Source: an uncultured Clostridia bacterium
GTDB taxonomy: Bacteria > Bacillota > Clostridia > Oscillospirales > Ruminococcaceae
Assembly (NCBI GenBank): GCA_947586185.1
Contig: CANPXN010000002.1
Coordinates: forward strand, 1-64,000
Direction: 5' to 3'
Length of the DNA stretch: 64,000 nucleotides
Shown here: in pieces, positions 1 to 6,027 of the stretch
Layout of the letters: each line of letters starts with the position of its first letter
Numbering within the stretch: the first letter of the stretch is position 1
The notes under the pieces: generated by a model
Database searches by the model: none
What the model was told of the DNA's origin: nothing
The model's input: only the letters and a program-made list of their open reading frames with translations
Position numbers and translations under genes: made by a program

Positions 1-27
1 GGTTATTTTTTTAGCCTTAAAACGGTA

Positions 28-69
28 TTTTTTGCATTTTGCGTGTCACTTTTTTGCATTTTGCGTGTC
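28..69. repeat. Tandem pair of 20-bp direct repeats
   Basis: Two identical 20-bp copies (T6-GCATTTTGCGTGTC) occupy 28-47 and 50-69, with a period of 22 bp. They lie in AT-rich DNA downstream of whatever gene lies left of the window. There are only two copies, with no spacer structure and no coding potential. No function is evident. Confidence 0.7.
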
Positions 70-136
70 CGGCAACAGCAGGTCCGCTTTTTTGCTGTAT
101 TAATAATGTAAATTCTTTTGTTAATTAACATTTTAA

Positions 137-168
137 CCCCGATTTCTATTCCGGAATCGGGGATTTTT
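137..168 (+). terminator. Rho-independent terminator, plus strand
   Basis: The arms CCCCGATT (137-144) and AATCGGGG (155-162) are perfectly complementary and are followed by ATTTTTG. The T-run is on the plus strand, so this would end a transcript entering from left of the window. Confidence 0.65.
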
Positions 169-176
169 GATAAACT

Positions 177-208
177 GAGGCTCCCATCTTATGATGAGAG
201 CCTTTTTT
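177..208 (+). terminator. Second rho-independent terminator, plus strand
   Basis: The arms AGGCTCCCATC and GATGAGAGCCT pair with one mismatch and are followed by six T. It stacks on the hairpin at 137-168 and lies just outside the stop codon of the minus-strand endoglucanase. The pair of hairpins probably insulates the two convergent transcripts. Confidence 0.65.
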
Positions 209-216
209 GAGATTAT

Positions 217-2016
217 TTACTTTTTATCTGCCGGGAAGCTTGAAATTTGCTCAAGTAAGTATTTTCTGATAAATATTGAGTCGAACACATTAATTACATT
301 GTCGCCGTTAACGTCAGCAGCCGCAGCATTTTCAATTGTTTCGATTTCCTTAGTGAGGTATTTGTTCATGATTACAAGGTCTGCAACTTCAACCTTTTTG
401 CTGTTGTTAAGGTCGCCGTAAATGATTTTGTCAGGTGTTGTTTCCTGAGAATTCGTCGTATTAGGACCATCCGAAAGAACTGTTCCGCCGTCAAGGTTGC
501 TACCCTCGGTGTAAGCATAGCTGCCATAAAACTCTGAAAGGGAAAGACCAGTATCATTTTTTCCAAGAGGAATCTGGTGGTCAAGACCTATATACTTTCC
601 GGTTTCCTGAGTTTGCCAGAGCGACTTCTCCATAAGTGCATATTTCTCTTCTTCCCAGTCGATATTTGTAGAACCACGCTGTTGACCGCATGAGATATTC
701 TTCCACAATCCGCCTGTATCGCCTGAGTTTGTATTGAGACACCAAAAAGTGTGATTTATGTGGTTACTTATCATATAGTCACGGAGAAGCTCCATCCACT
801 TCTGATTTTCAGCGCCGTCCATATGTCCGCCCCATTCACCGATAAGCTCCGGAGCGATATCTTCGGCATTGATATATGCCCATGTGTCATACCAATAATC
901 GTCAAGGAGAGTCTGAGTTGTAAAATCTTTGTTAAACCAAGTCTGTGCATAAACCGACGGACCATAGTCATGAGGAGAGTAAACTATCTGGCTTGTGCCG
1001 TGTTTTGGCTTGATCGGATATTCCCTTGCGCCACGGAAGTTTCCGCCCCACCATGCTCCGATGTAAGGGGAATTGTCACGTCTATCCGCTATGCCCCAGT
1101 AATCGCCGGGCATAGCGCCACTCATGGATTGTTCAACGCCTTCGATAAAAATAAGTGCGTTAGGGTTTACGTCCAAAATTGCGTCGGCGCAGTTTGTAGC
1201 GGCATAAGCCCAGTTGTTTTCATCAGTCGAGCCGTCCCACTTTGCAGCCTTGTCACCCTCTGGTCCCTTTCCGTGAGGCTCGTTTTTAAGGTCATAGCCG
1301 ATAAGCGTATCATTGTCTTTATACTTATCTGCGAGCCACACAAGAGTATCTTGCCATATTTTAGTGGTAACCATTGTTCCGCCGGCAACCTGGTTGTTTC
1401 CGGTGGTTTCCTTGCCATACCAAAGATTATAGTTATGTCCAGAATTATCGGCATGAGGGCTGTGAATGTCGATAAACGCTTTGATTCCGTAGGTTTTGCA
1501 TTTCTGGAGAATAATGTCAAAGCCTTTGTCGCTTGTTATGAGAGTTTTTCCATCCGCCTCAACAAAATCCTTGTTGAGATTGCCGTATGTTCCCGCCTTG
1601 ACAACACCGCCATTACCATCATCCTGGTCTGTCGGCGGATTATATACAGCCTGCATACCGCCTGAGCTTATCTGATATGGAGTTCCATTCTTCCATGAAA
1701 GGAGAAGCTCGGTGGAAACAGGGAAACGGATAACGTTAATTCCTCTGTCAGCGACCTCGGAAAGCATATCGTCAATGTCACCAGCATAGAGATAGTGCGG
1801 AGAATATTCAATACAGTTCATGCCGAACCAGTTTGCACCGGTAAGCCATACCTCGTTGCCGTCCTTGTCATAGAGTCTGCTTCCCTCGGCATGCAGCCAG
1901 TCATCGTTACAGTCATCAACTGCGGCAAATGTGCCCAGTGACATACTGGACGGAACGATTGCAACAGCCATTGCAAGTGCAGCAGCAGCGGCGGCAAGTC
2001 TCTTTTTTATTTTCAT
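217..2016 (-). CDS. Dockerin-bearing endoglucanase (GH5, subfamily 1-like)
   Basis: Secreted 599-aa glycoside hydrolase predicted to cut beta-1,4-glucan (cellulose) internally. Residues 1-31 form a signal peptide (KIKKR, a hydrophobic Ala-rich core, then AAVDD). The GH5 catalytic domain runs from about 38 to 470. The acid/base Glu is in YDLKNEPHG (E246) and the nucleophile in LIGEWGGH (E394). Blocks WWGGNFRGA and SGDTGGLWK are like those of Acidothermus E1, a GH5_1 endoglucanase. About residues 534-595 form a type I dockerin with two calcium-loop repeats (GDLNNSKKVEVADL and ADVNGDNVINVFDS), each followed by a KYL helix, so the enzyme should dock to a cohesin scaffold. It is monocistronic with its own promoter and an AGGAGG-type site before the ATG. 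The exact polymer preference is inferred. Confidence 0.93.
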   Translation of the reverse strand: MKIKKRLAAAAAALAMAVAIVPSSMSLGTFAAVDDCNDDWLHAEGSRLYDKDGNEVWLTGANWFGMNCIEYSPHYLYAGDIDDMLSEVADRGINVIRFPVSTELLLSWKNGTPYQISSGGMQAVYNPPTDQDDGNGGVVKAGTYGNLNKDFVEADGKTLITSDKGFDIILQKCKTYGIKAFIDIHSPHADNSGHNYNLWYGKETTGNNQVAGGTMVTTKIWQDTLVWLADKYKDNDTLIGYDLKNEPHGKGPEGDKAAKWDGSTDENNWAYAATNCADAILDVNPNALIFIEGVEQSMSGAMPGDYWGIADRRDNSPYIGAWWGGNFRGAREYPIKPKHGTSQIVYSPHDYGPSVYAQTWFNKDFTTQTLLDDYWYDTWAYINAEDIAPELIGEWGGHMDGAENQKWMELLRDYMISNHINHTFWCLNTNSGDTGGLWKNISCGQQRGSTNIDWEEEKYALMEKSLWQTQETGKYIGLDHQIPLGKNDTGLSLSEFYGSYAYTEGSNLDGGTVLSDGPNTTNSQETTPDKIIYGDLNNSKKVEVADLVIMNKYLTKEIETIENAAAADVNGDNVINVFDSIFIRKYLLEQISSFPADKK

Positions 2017-2096
2017 TTATCATTCCTCCTTGAAAAAATAAGTTTAAAATTTTGCTTTTGAATTTGTCATTGTTCTTATTGTATATAGCTAATTAT

Positions 2097-2125
2097 ATAA
2101 TAACCTTTTTGTGTAAAATTGTCAA
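2097..2125 (-). promoter_or_regulatory. Sigma-A promoter of the endoglucanase
   Basis: On the minus strand, TTGACA (2120-2125), a 17-bp spacer and TATTAT (2097-2102) lie about 80 bp upstream of the start codon. The -35 box is a perfect consensus. No direct or inverted operator is obvious beside it. Confidence 0.65.
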
Positions 2126-2193
2126 GATTAGATGCATAATCCTGTGAATACTGCTATTAAAGCATCGGGTAAATTGTGCACTTTGACAAGAAA

Positions 2194-3537
2194 CTATTTA
2201 ATACTTGAAAGCAGTACAGTTGCGATCTGATCTGTTGAAACTTCTCCTGAAGTTCTGTTCTCGATCAGTATGCAGAATGCGATCGGGTGATCGGGGTCAG
2301 TGTCAAATCCGGTAAGGAGGGAATTTTCCTCAGCGCCATTTTTCACCTGTGCAGTACCGCTTTTTACGCCCACTGTAAATCCTGGGATCTTGCCGGAGTA
2401 ATTTTCGCCATTGCTGAGCATAATGTCCTTTACTTCCTTTGCGGCAGTTACTGAGAAGAGCCTGTCAGAATATTCTGTTTTAGCTTTTTCAGTAATTCTG
2501 CCTCTTACATTTGTTACTTTGTCTATAAGATATGGCATTGTCATTTCGCCGGTTTCATTTACAATTGCGCTTTGCCACATCATCATCTGGCATGGACTTA
2601 CCATAGTAGTGCCCTGACCCATACAGCCCCACTGGGTATTGAAATCGTTTTTGTCCTCAAGATCGGTCGAGGCTTTCTGGCACATAATACCGTCTATGGA
2701 AAATCTGCTTTCCTTGTCTCCGTTTACTGCATAGCCCATATTTCTGTAGGTTTCGATAATATCGTCAAGTCTGAATGCATTATCTTCAACAAGCTGTGCG
2801 AAGAAAGGGTTACAGCTGTTTGCAAAGCCTTCGTAAATACCCTGTGTACCGTGTCCGTAGCTGTTATGGCAGTTTATCTTTCCGCCGGTTTTATTTGTAT
2901 AGCTTCCGGAGCAGCTGAAAGACTTGCTTTCAAGCTCGTCAGTGCCCATGCTTTCTACAGCGGCAATTGTGGTTGATATTTTCTGCATTGAGCCGGGAAC
3001 CGTTTTATAAAACGCCTTACACAGAAGACTTCCCTCTTCAAGGTTTTCATAGCCTTTTAAAGGGTCAACGGAGGGTCTGCTGACGCAGACATATATTTCA
3101 CCGGTTTTATAGTTGTAGGCTATTGCACATCCGTTTTTTCCGCCGAATGCTGTATAAACCTTTTCATTAGCCGAATGGTCAAGAGTAGAGTATATGGCTG
3201 CCTTGCCGCCTTTATTTTGAATGCCTGATGTGAAGCTGTAGTTGCTGAGCTTTTCCATGTTTTTAGCCACAAGGGTATTGGTCATCTGACCGCTTGCATC
3301 GCCTATAAAATTACCTACATCCTTAAAATGTCCGGATTCATAGGAGCCGGATTCGGCGTTGTCGTCAAAAAGAATTTCGCCATTGCAATCGTAGATATAG
3401 CCGAGGTTTCTGACGCCGGAACGGCTTATATAGAATGATGCCTCTGACTGAATCTTGTAAATGAGCAGACCCATTCCCACAAGAAAAATAAACAGCATCA
3501 TTGTTATTAGCTTATTTCCTCTTTTAATGCTTTTCAT
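2194..3537 (-). CDS. Penicillin-binding protein, transpeptidase (PbpA-like class B)
   Basis: 447-aa membrane-anchored peptidoglycan DD-transpeptidase. One N-terminal transmembrane segment (about 10-27) precedes a short dimerisation region and the transpeptidase domain. The catalytic motifs are intact: SMQK (S183-K186), SCN (S241-N243) and KSGT (from K392). The SxxK box reads PGSMQK rather than the usual PGSTFK. The gene follows an FtsW/RodA-family gene by 3 bp, and an FHA gene precedes both. A class B PBP paired with a SEDS glycosyltransferase is the usual wall-synthase unit. It is shorter than classical FtsI or PBP2 and resembles the PbpA type found beside RodA in actinobacteria and clostridia. 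Confidence 0.85.
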   Translation of the reverse strand: MKSIKRGNKLITMMLFIFLVGMGLLIYKIQSEASFYISRSGVRNLGYIYDCNGEILFDDNAESGSYESGHFKDVGNFIGDASGQMTNTLVAKNMEKLSNYSFTSGIQNKGGKAAIYSTLDHSANEKVYTAFGGKNGCAIAYNYKTGEIYVCVSRPSVDPLKGYENLEEGSLLCKAFYKTVPGSMQKISTTIAAVESMGTDELESKSFSCSGSYTNKTGGKINCHNSYGHGTQGIYEGFANSCNPFFAQLVEDNAFRLDDIIETYRNMGYAVNGDKESRFSIDGIMCQKASTDLEDKNDFNTQWGCMGQGTTMVSPCQMMMWQSAIVNETGEMTMPYLIDKVTNVRGRITEKAKTEYSDRLFSVTAAKEVKDIMLSNGENYSGKIPGFTVGVKSGTAQVKNGAEENSLLTGFDTDPDHPIAFCILIENRTSGEVSTDQIATVLLSSIK

Positions 3538-3540
3538 AAT

Positions 3541-4839
3541 TTATTGAACCCTCCTGTTCTGCTGAGGATAGCCCTGAGGCGGCTGTTGAGGCCTTACGGG
3601 AACAGGGAATACCGTTGCCTGTCCTGCTTTAAGAAAGCCTGCAAGAAGCCCACATGCCATCATGGAACTTCCGCCCTGTGATATAAATGGAATTGTAACT
3701 CCTGTGAACGGTATCATATTGCATGAGCCGAAGATGTTGAGCGCCATTTGAGCGATAAACACAGCGGACGCTCCGGTTGCAAGAGTTGTGTGAAAATAAG
3801 ACCTCGGAGTATTTATAATAGATGAGGCAAGGAGCAGTATGATCATAAACACTGCAAGGAGAGCTACAAGAAGTCCCCATTCCTCACAGATAGCCTCAAA
3901 TACAATATCGGTGTTTGCCGCCGGCACTTTATATAGAGAGCCGTTTCCCGGGCCCTTTCCGAACCAGCCGCCCTCTGCAATTGCAATAAGAGCCTGACAC
4001 TGCTGCCAGCCGGTTCCGTTCTGATCGCTCCAGATATCAACATGAAGTCTTTCCTGAACATATCCCGGAGCAAATTTCAGGGCTATTACAATAACGGCAG
4101 CGCCTAAAACTGAAAGTCCGATTATAAGCTTTTTTGACAGCTTAGCCTTAGGATAGCATATTCTGAACAGGAATGCACAGCCTGCCACAGCCATAAAGGT
4201 CGGAAGGCTTCCTAAATCACGGCACCACCACTGTAGCAGGACGATCACCCCGGTAACTCCTATTAATATCCAGTTATCGTAAACGACCCTTATTCCCAGT
4301 ACCCTGTGTTTATTCTGCTGATATTTAAGGGAGGTTGCACAGACAAGGACAAAGAAAGGCTTTATAAATTCGGACGGCTGTACGGTGATAAAGCCAAGGT
4401 CGATCCACATGCCTCTGCTTCCGGTGAAAAGCAGGATTGAAAGTATCAGGACGCCTATAATGCCATAAAAGATGTATTTGCGGCTTTCTATTATACGGTG
4501 ATTCTGAGTGAGCTTAAAGCCTGCCTGACAGCATACAAGGGCAAGTATTGCAAAGATAAAGTGCTTTGTTGCAAAGCTCACCTTGCCGAAGCAGGACTGG
4601 AAAATAACGCTCATGTTCAGAATACCTATAAGCAGAAAGTCGATCGTATAGGTATTTTGCTTTAAAAATTTAAGTATAAAAAAGTATATTAGATCCGACG
4701 CAATAATAACGGCGGACAGAATAACCGGCGCAAGAATACTGTCGTAGTTTCCCTTGGCAAAGACGATTGCCAGCATTGATATATGGGACAGCAGTGTAAG
4801 AAATGTAACGCCGGTATATGATAATCCGTTTTTGTACAT
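3541..4839 (-). CDS. FtsW/RodA/SpoVE-family peptidoglycan glycosyltransferase
   Basis: 432-aa polytopic SEDS protein with about ten hydrophobic segments. It polymerises lipid II into glycan strands at the membrane. Family landmarks seen are TGSRGMWIDLG, VQPSEFIKPF, the conserved loop WWCRDLGSLP, GNGSLYKVPAANTDIVF and the final helix region FISQGGSSMMACGLLAG. The C-terminal tail (PVPVRPQQPPQGYPQQN) is Pro/Gln-rich and probably cytoplasmic. It sits 3 bp upstream of the PBP gene and 1 bp downstream of the FHA gene, so the three are almost certainly one transcript. Sequence alone does not decide between elongation (RodA) and division (FtsW) roles. Confidence 0.88.
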   Translation of the reverse strand: MYKNGLSYTGVTFLTLLSHISMLAIVFAKGNYDSILAPVILSAVIIASDLIYFFILKFLKQNTYTIDFLLIGILNMSVIFQSCFGKVSFATKHFIFAILALVCCQAGFKLTQNHRIIESRKYIFYGIIGVLILSILLFTGSRGMWIDLGFITVQPSEFIKPFFVLVCATSLKYQQNKHRVLGIRVVYDNWILIGVTGVIVLLQWWCRDLGSLPTFMAVAGCAFLFRICYPKAKLSKKLIIGLSVLGAAVIVIALKFAPGYVQERLHVDIWSDQNGTGWQQCQALIAIAEGGWFGKGPGNGSLYKVPAANTDIVFEAICEEWGLLVALLAVFMIILLLASSIINTPRSYFHTTLATGASAVFIAQMALNIFGSCNMIPFTGVTIPFISQGGSSMMACGLLAGFLKAGQATVFPVPVRPQQPPQGYPQQNRRVQ

Positions 4840-4840
4840 A

Positions 4841-5296
4841 TCAAGCTCTCTTTCTTCTGAAATACAGTGTTTTTTGACCGATCTTTATTTCATCGCCGGG
4901 TTTAAGGCGGATTTGTTTTATTTTTCTGCCGTTTACATATGTTCCGGATTTGGAATCAAGATCGGAGATCGTCCATATTCCGTCTTCAAGAGTCAGCATT
5001 GCGTGATATCTTGATACTGACATGTCCGGGAAGCGCAGGTCAACTGAAATATGCCTTCCCATCAGAATCTCTTCGGAGTTCAGAGTGAAAGCGAAGTTTT
5101 CATCGTAATCCGTCAGCATCATATGCCTTGCGGCTCTGCTCCACTGAGCCTGTACGACTTTTTTTTCTTTTGAGCAGAACGCAACGATCGCAAGAGCGCA
5201 TACGTCAATAATAATCAGCGCAGCTGCGCTGAGAATTTCCTTGAATGCGGAAAGCTTATTGGCAAATTCGCTCATGAATTCAAGAAATCCATCCAT
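4841..5296 (-). CDS. FHA-domain membrane protein
   Basis: 151 aa with one N-terminal transmembrane helix (about 15-42) followed by a forkhead-associated phosphothreonine-binding domain (about 70-148). FHA marks are GRHISVDLR, SVSRYHAML and SGTYVNGRKI. It is the first gene of the FHA-SEDS-PBP transcript and has an AAGGAG site before its ATG. In actinobacteria comparable clusters include a Ser/Thr kinase (PknB) and phosphatase. Neither is present here, so the partner phosphoprotein must be encoded elsewhere. A role in recruiting or regulating the adjacent wall synthase is inferred from context. Confidence 0.85.
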   Translation of the reverse strand: MDGFLEFMSEFANKLSAFKEILSAAALIIIDVCALAIVAFCSKEKKVVQAQWSRAARHMMLTDYDENFAFTLNSEEILMGRHISVDLRFPDMSVSRYHAMLTLEDGIWTISDLDSKSGTYVNGRKIKQIRLKPGDEIKIGQKTLYFRRKRA

Positions 5297-5332
5297 AGGT
5301 TATCTCCTTATTGTTTTTATTTGTATTATTTA

Positions 5333-5364
5333 TAGTAAACGGCAAATTAATTTGGCGTTTACTA
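5333..5364. repeat. Near-perfect palindrome (2 x 16 bp)
   Basis: TAGTAAACGGCAAATT and AATTTGGCGTTTACTA pair with one mismatch and no loop. It lies about 35 bp upstream of the FHA gene, overlapping where that operon's promoter should be. A related palindrome lies at 5426-5462. Confidence 0.7.
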
Positions 5365-5425
5365 TTTGCCGATACGCACGAAGTGAACGCAGTGAGCGAA
5401 TGTGCGAGGCATTTAAAATATTTTT

Positions 5426-5462
5426 TATACTAAACGTCAAAATAATTTTGACGTTTAGTATA
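5426..5462. repeat. Perfect palindrome (2 x 18 bp)
   Basis: Eighteen-base arms (TATACTAAACGTCAAAAT and its complement) flank a single central A. The core TA(C/G)TAAACG..AAAT is shared with the palindrome at 5333-5364. Between them is a GC-richer segment (GAAGTGAACGCAGTGAGCGAA). The pair could be the ends of a small mobile or repetitive unit, or two operator-like sites. Confidence 0.7.
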
Positions 5463-5543
5463 TTATAATACATTTTTGAAAAAATAGCAATATTTGAAAT
5501 AAAACAGAAGAAAAACTGCCATTATTTAATTTAGAATAAGTAA

Positions 5544-5704
5544 AGGCAACACCGCACAAAGATTGTACACATCTTGCTTGCATATTTTCCGTCATATCAC
5601 ACAAAAATCTCTTGACATACGCCAGTATGCCTGCGAGCTTTTTATGCAATCTGACGAAAAATCTGACTGCGCAATCTGCGCACAATCTTTGTGCGGTGTT
5701 GCCT
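5544..5704. mobile_element. MITE-like element, 161 bp with perfect 23-24-bp terminal inverted repeats
   Basis: The ends AGGCAACACCGCACAAAG(ATTGT) and its exact complement lie at 5544-5566 and 5682-5704; one further base also pairs. The element is flanked on both sides by TAA, a possible 3-bp target duplication. The interior has no plausible gene. Partial relatives occur at 25621-25636 and 27779-27813. It ends 11 bp upstream of the lon -35 box. The features fit a non-autonomous miniature element, but no transposase is in the window. Confidence 0.65.
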
Positions 5705-5715
5705 TAACTTTGCAC

Positions 5716-5744
5716 TTGCCAAAAGAGAGAAAATGTTATATAAT
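5716..5744 (+). promoter_or_regulatory. Probable lon promoter
   Basis: TTGCCA (5716-5721), a 17-bp spacer and TATAAT (5739-5744). Initiation near 5751 would give a 5' leader of about 277 nt before the lon start codon. No CIRCE sequence and no complete CtsR tandem heptad is visible. Confidence 0.6.
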
Positions 5745-5835
5745 AAGGTGTACTGTCAAATATACTCACCGCATTCCAAACTGGGTATATCTTTCGATAT
5801 AAATCCCGTAATTCTGCGTCGCAAATCCTCGCCAG

Positions 5836-5937
5836 GCGACAGCCTGCATTGCGGCGGTGGCGGTGAAGCCGCCTAAGAAGTCGTTCAATACAATCTTGTC
5901 AAAAACCATAGGTTTTGACTGTCGCCGTTTAGGCGGC
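5836..5937 (+). promoter_or_regulatory. Structured lon leader with competing stems
   Basis: GCCGCCTAA (5868-5876) can pair with TTAGGCGGC (5929-5937), enclosing a hairpin of GTCAAAA/TTTTGAC (5899-5905 and 5913-5919). The same CCGCC can instead pair locally with GGCGG (5859-5863). GCGACAG (5836-5842) can pair with CTGTCGC (5919-5925). These pairings are mutually exclusive, as in a switchable leader. No known riboswitch or thermometer class was recognised. Confidence 0.4.
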
Positions 5938-5991
5938 TCTCCAATAGACTTTGTCTGCTGAGAGATTAAAGATTAGTATTATTAATCTGGA

Positions 5992-6027
5992 AAGGAGAAC
6001 AGATTTTTTATCTGTGATATATATAAA
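5992..6027 (+). promoter_or_regulatory. lon ribosome-binding site with intervening hairpin
   Basis: The only good Shine-Dalgarno (AAGGAG, 5992-5997) is 30 nt from the ATG at 6028, too far for normal initiation. Between them ACAGAT (5999-6004) and ATCTGT (6010-6015) form a 6-bp hairpin that would shorten the effective distance to about 13 nt. No other in-frame start lies closer. Confidence 0.5.

Noticed and set aside
28-69. Possible CRISPR repeats
   Set aside because: Only two adjacent copies with a 2-bp gap; no spacers and no cas genes in the window.
751-1665. 304-codon plus-strand ORF opposite the endoglucanase
   Set aside because: It is the antisense of a clear GH5 gene, with no ribosome-binding site and Cys/Val-rich shadow composition.
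5563-5876. Small plus-strand ORFs over the MITE and lon leader
   Set aside because: They run through inverted repeats, lack ribosome-binding sites and have no recognisable protein features.
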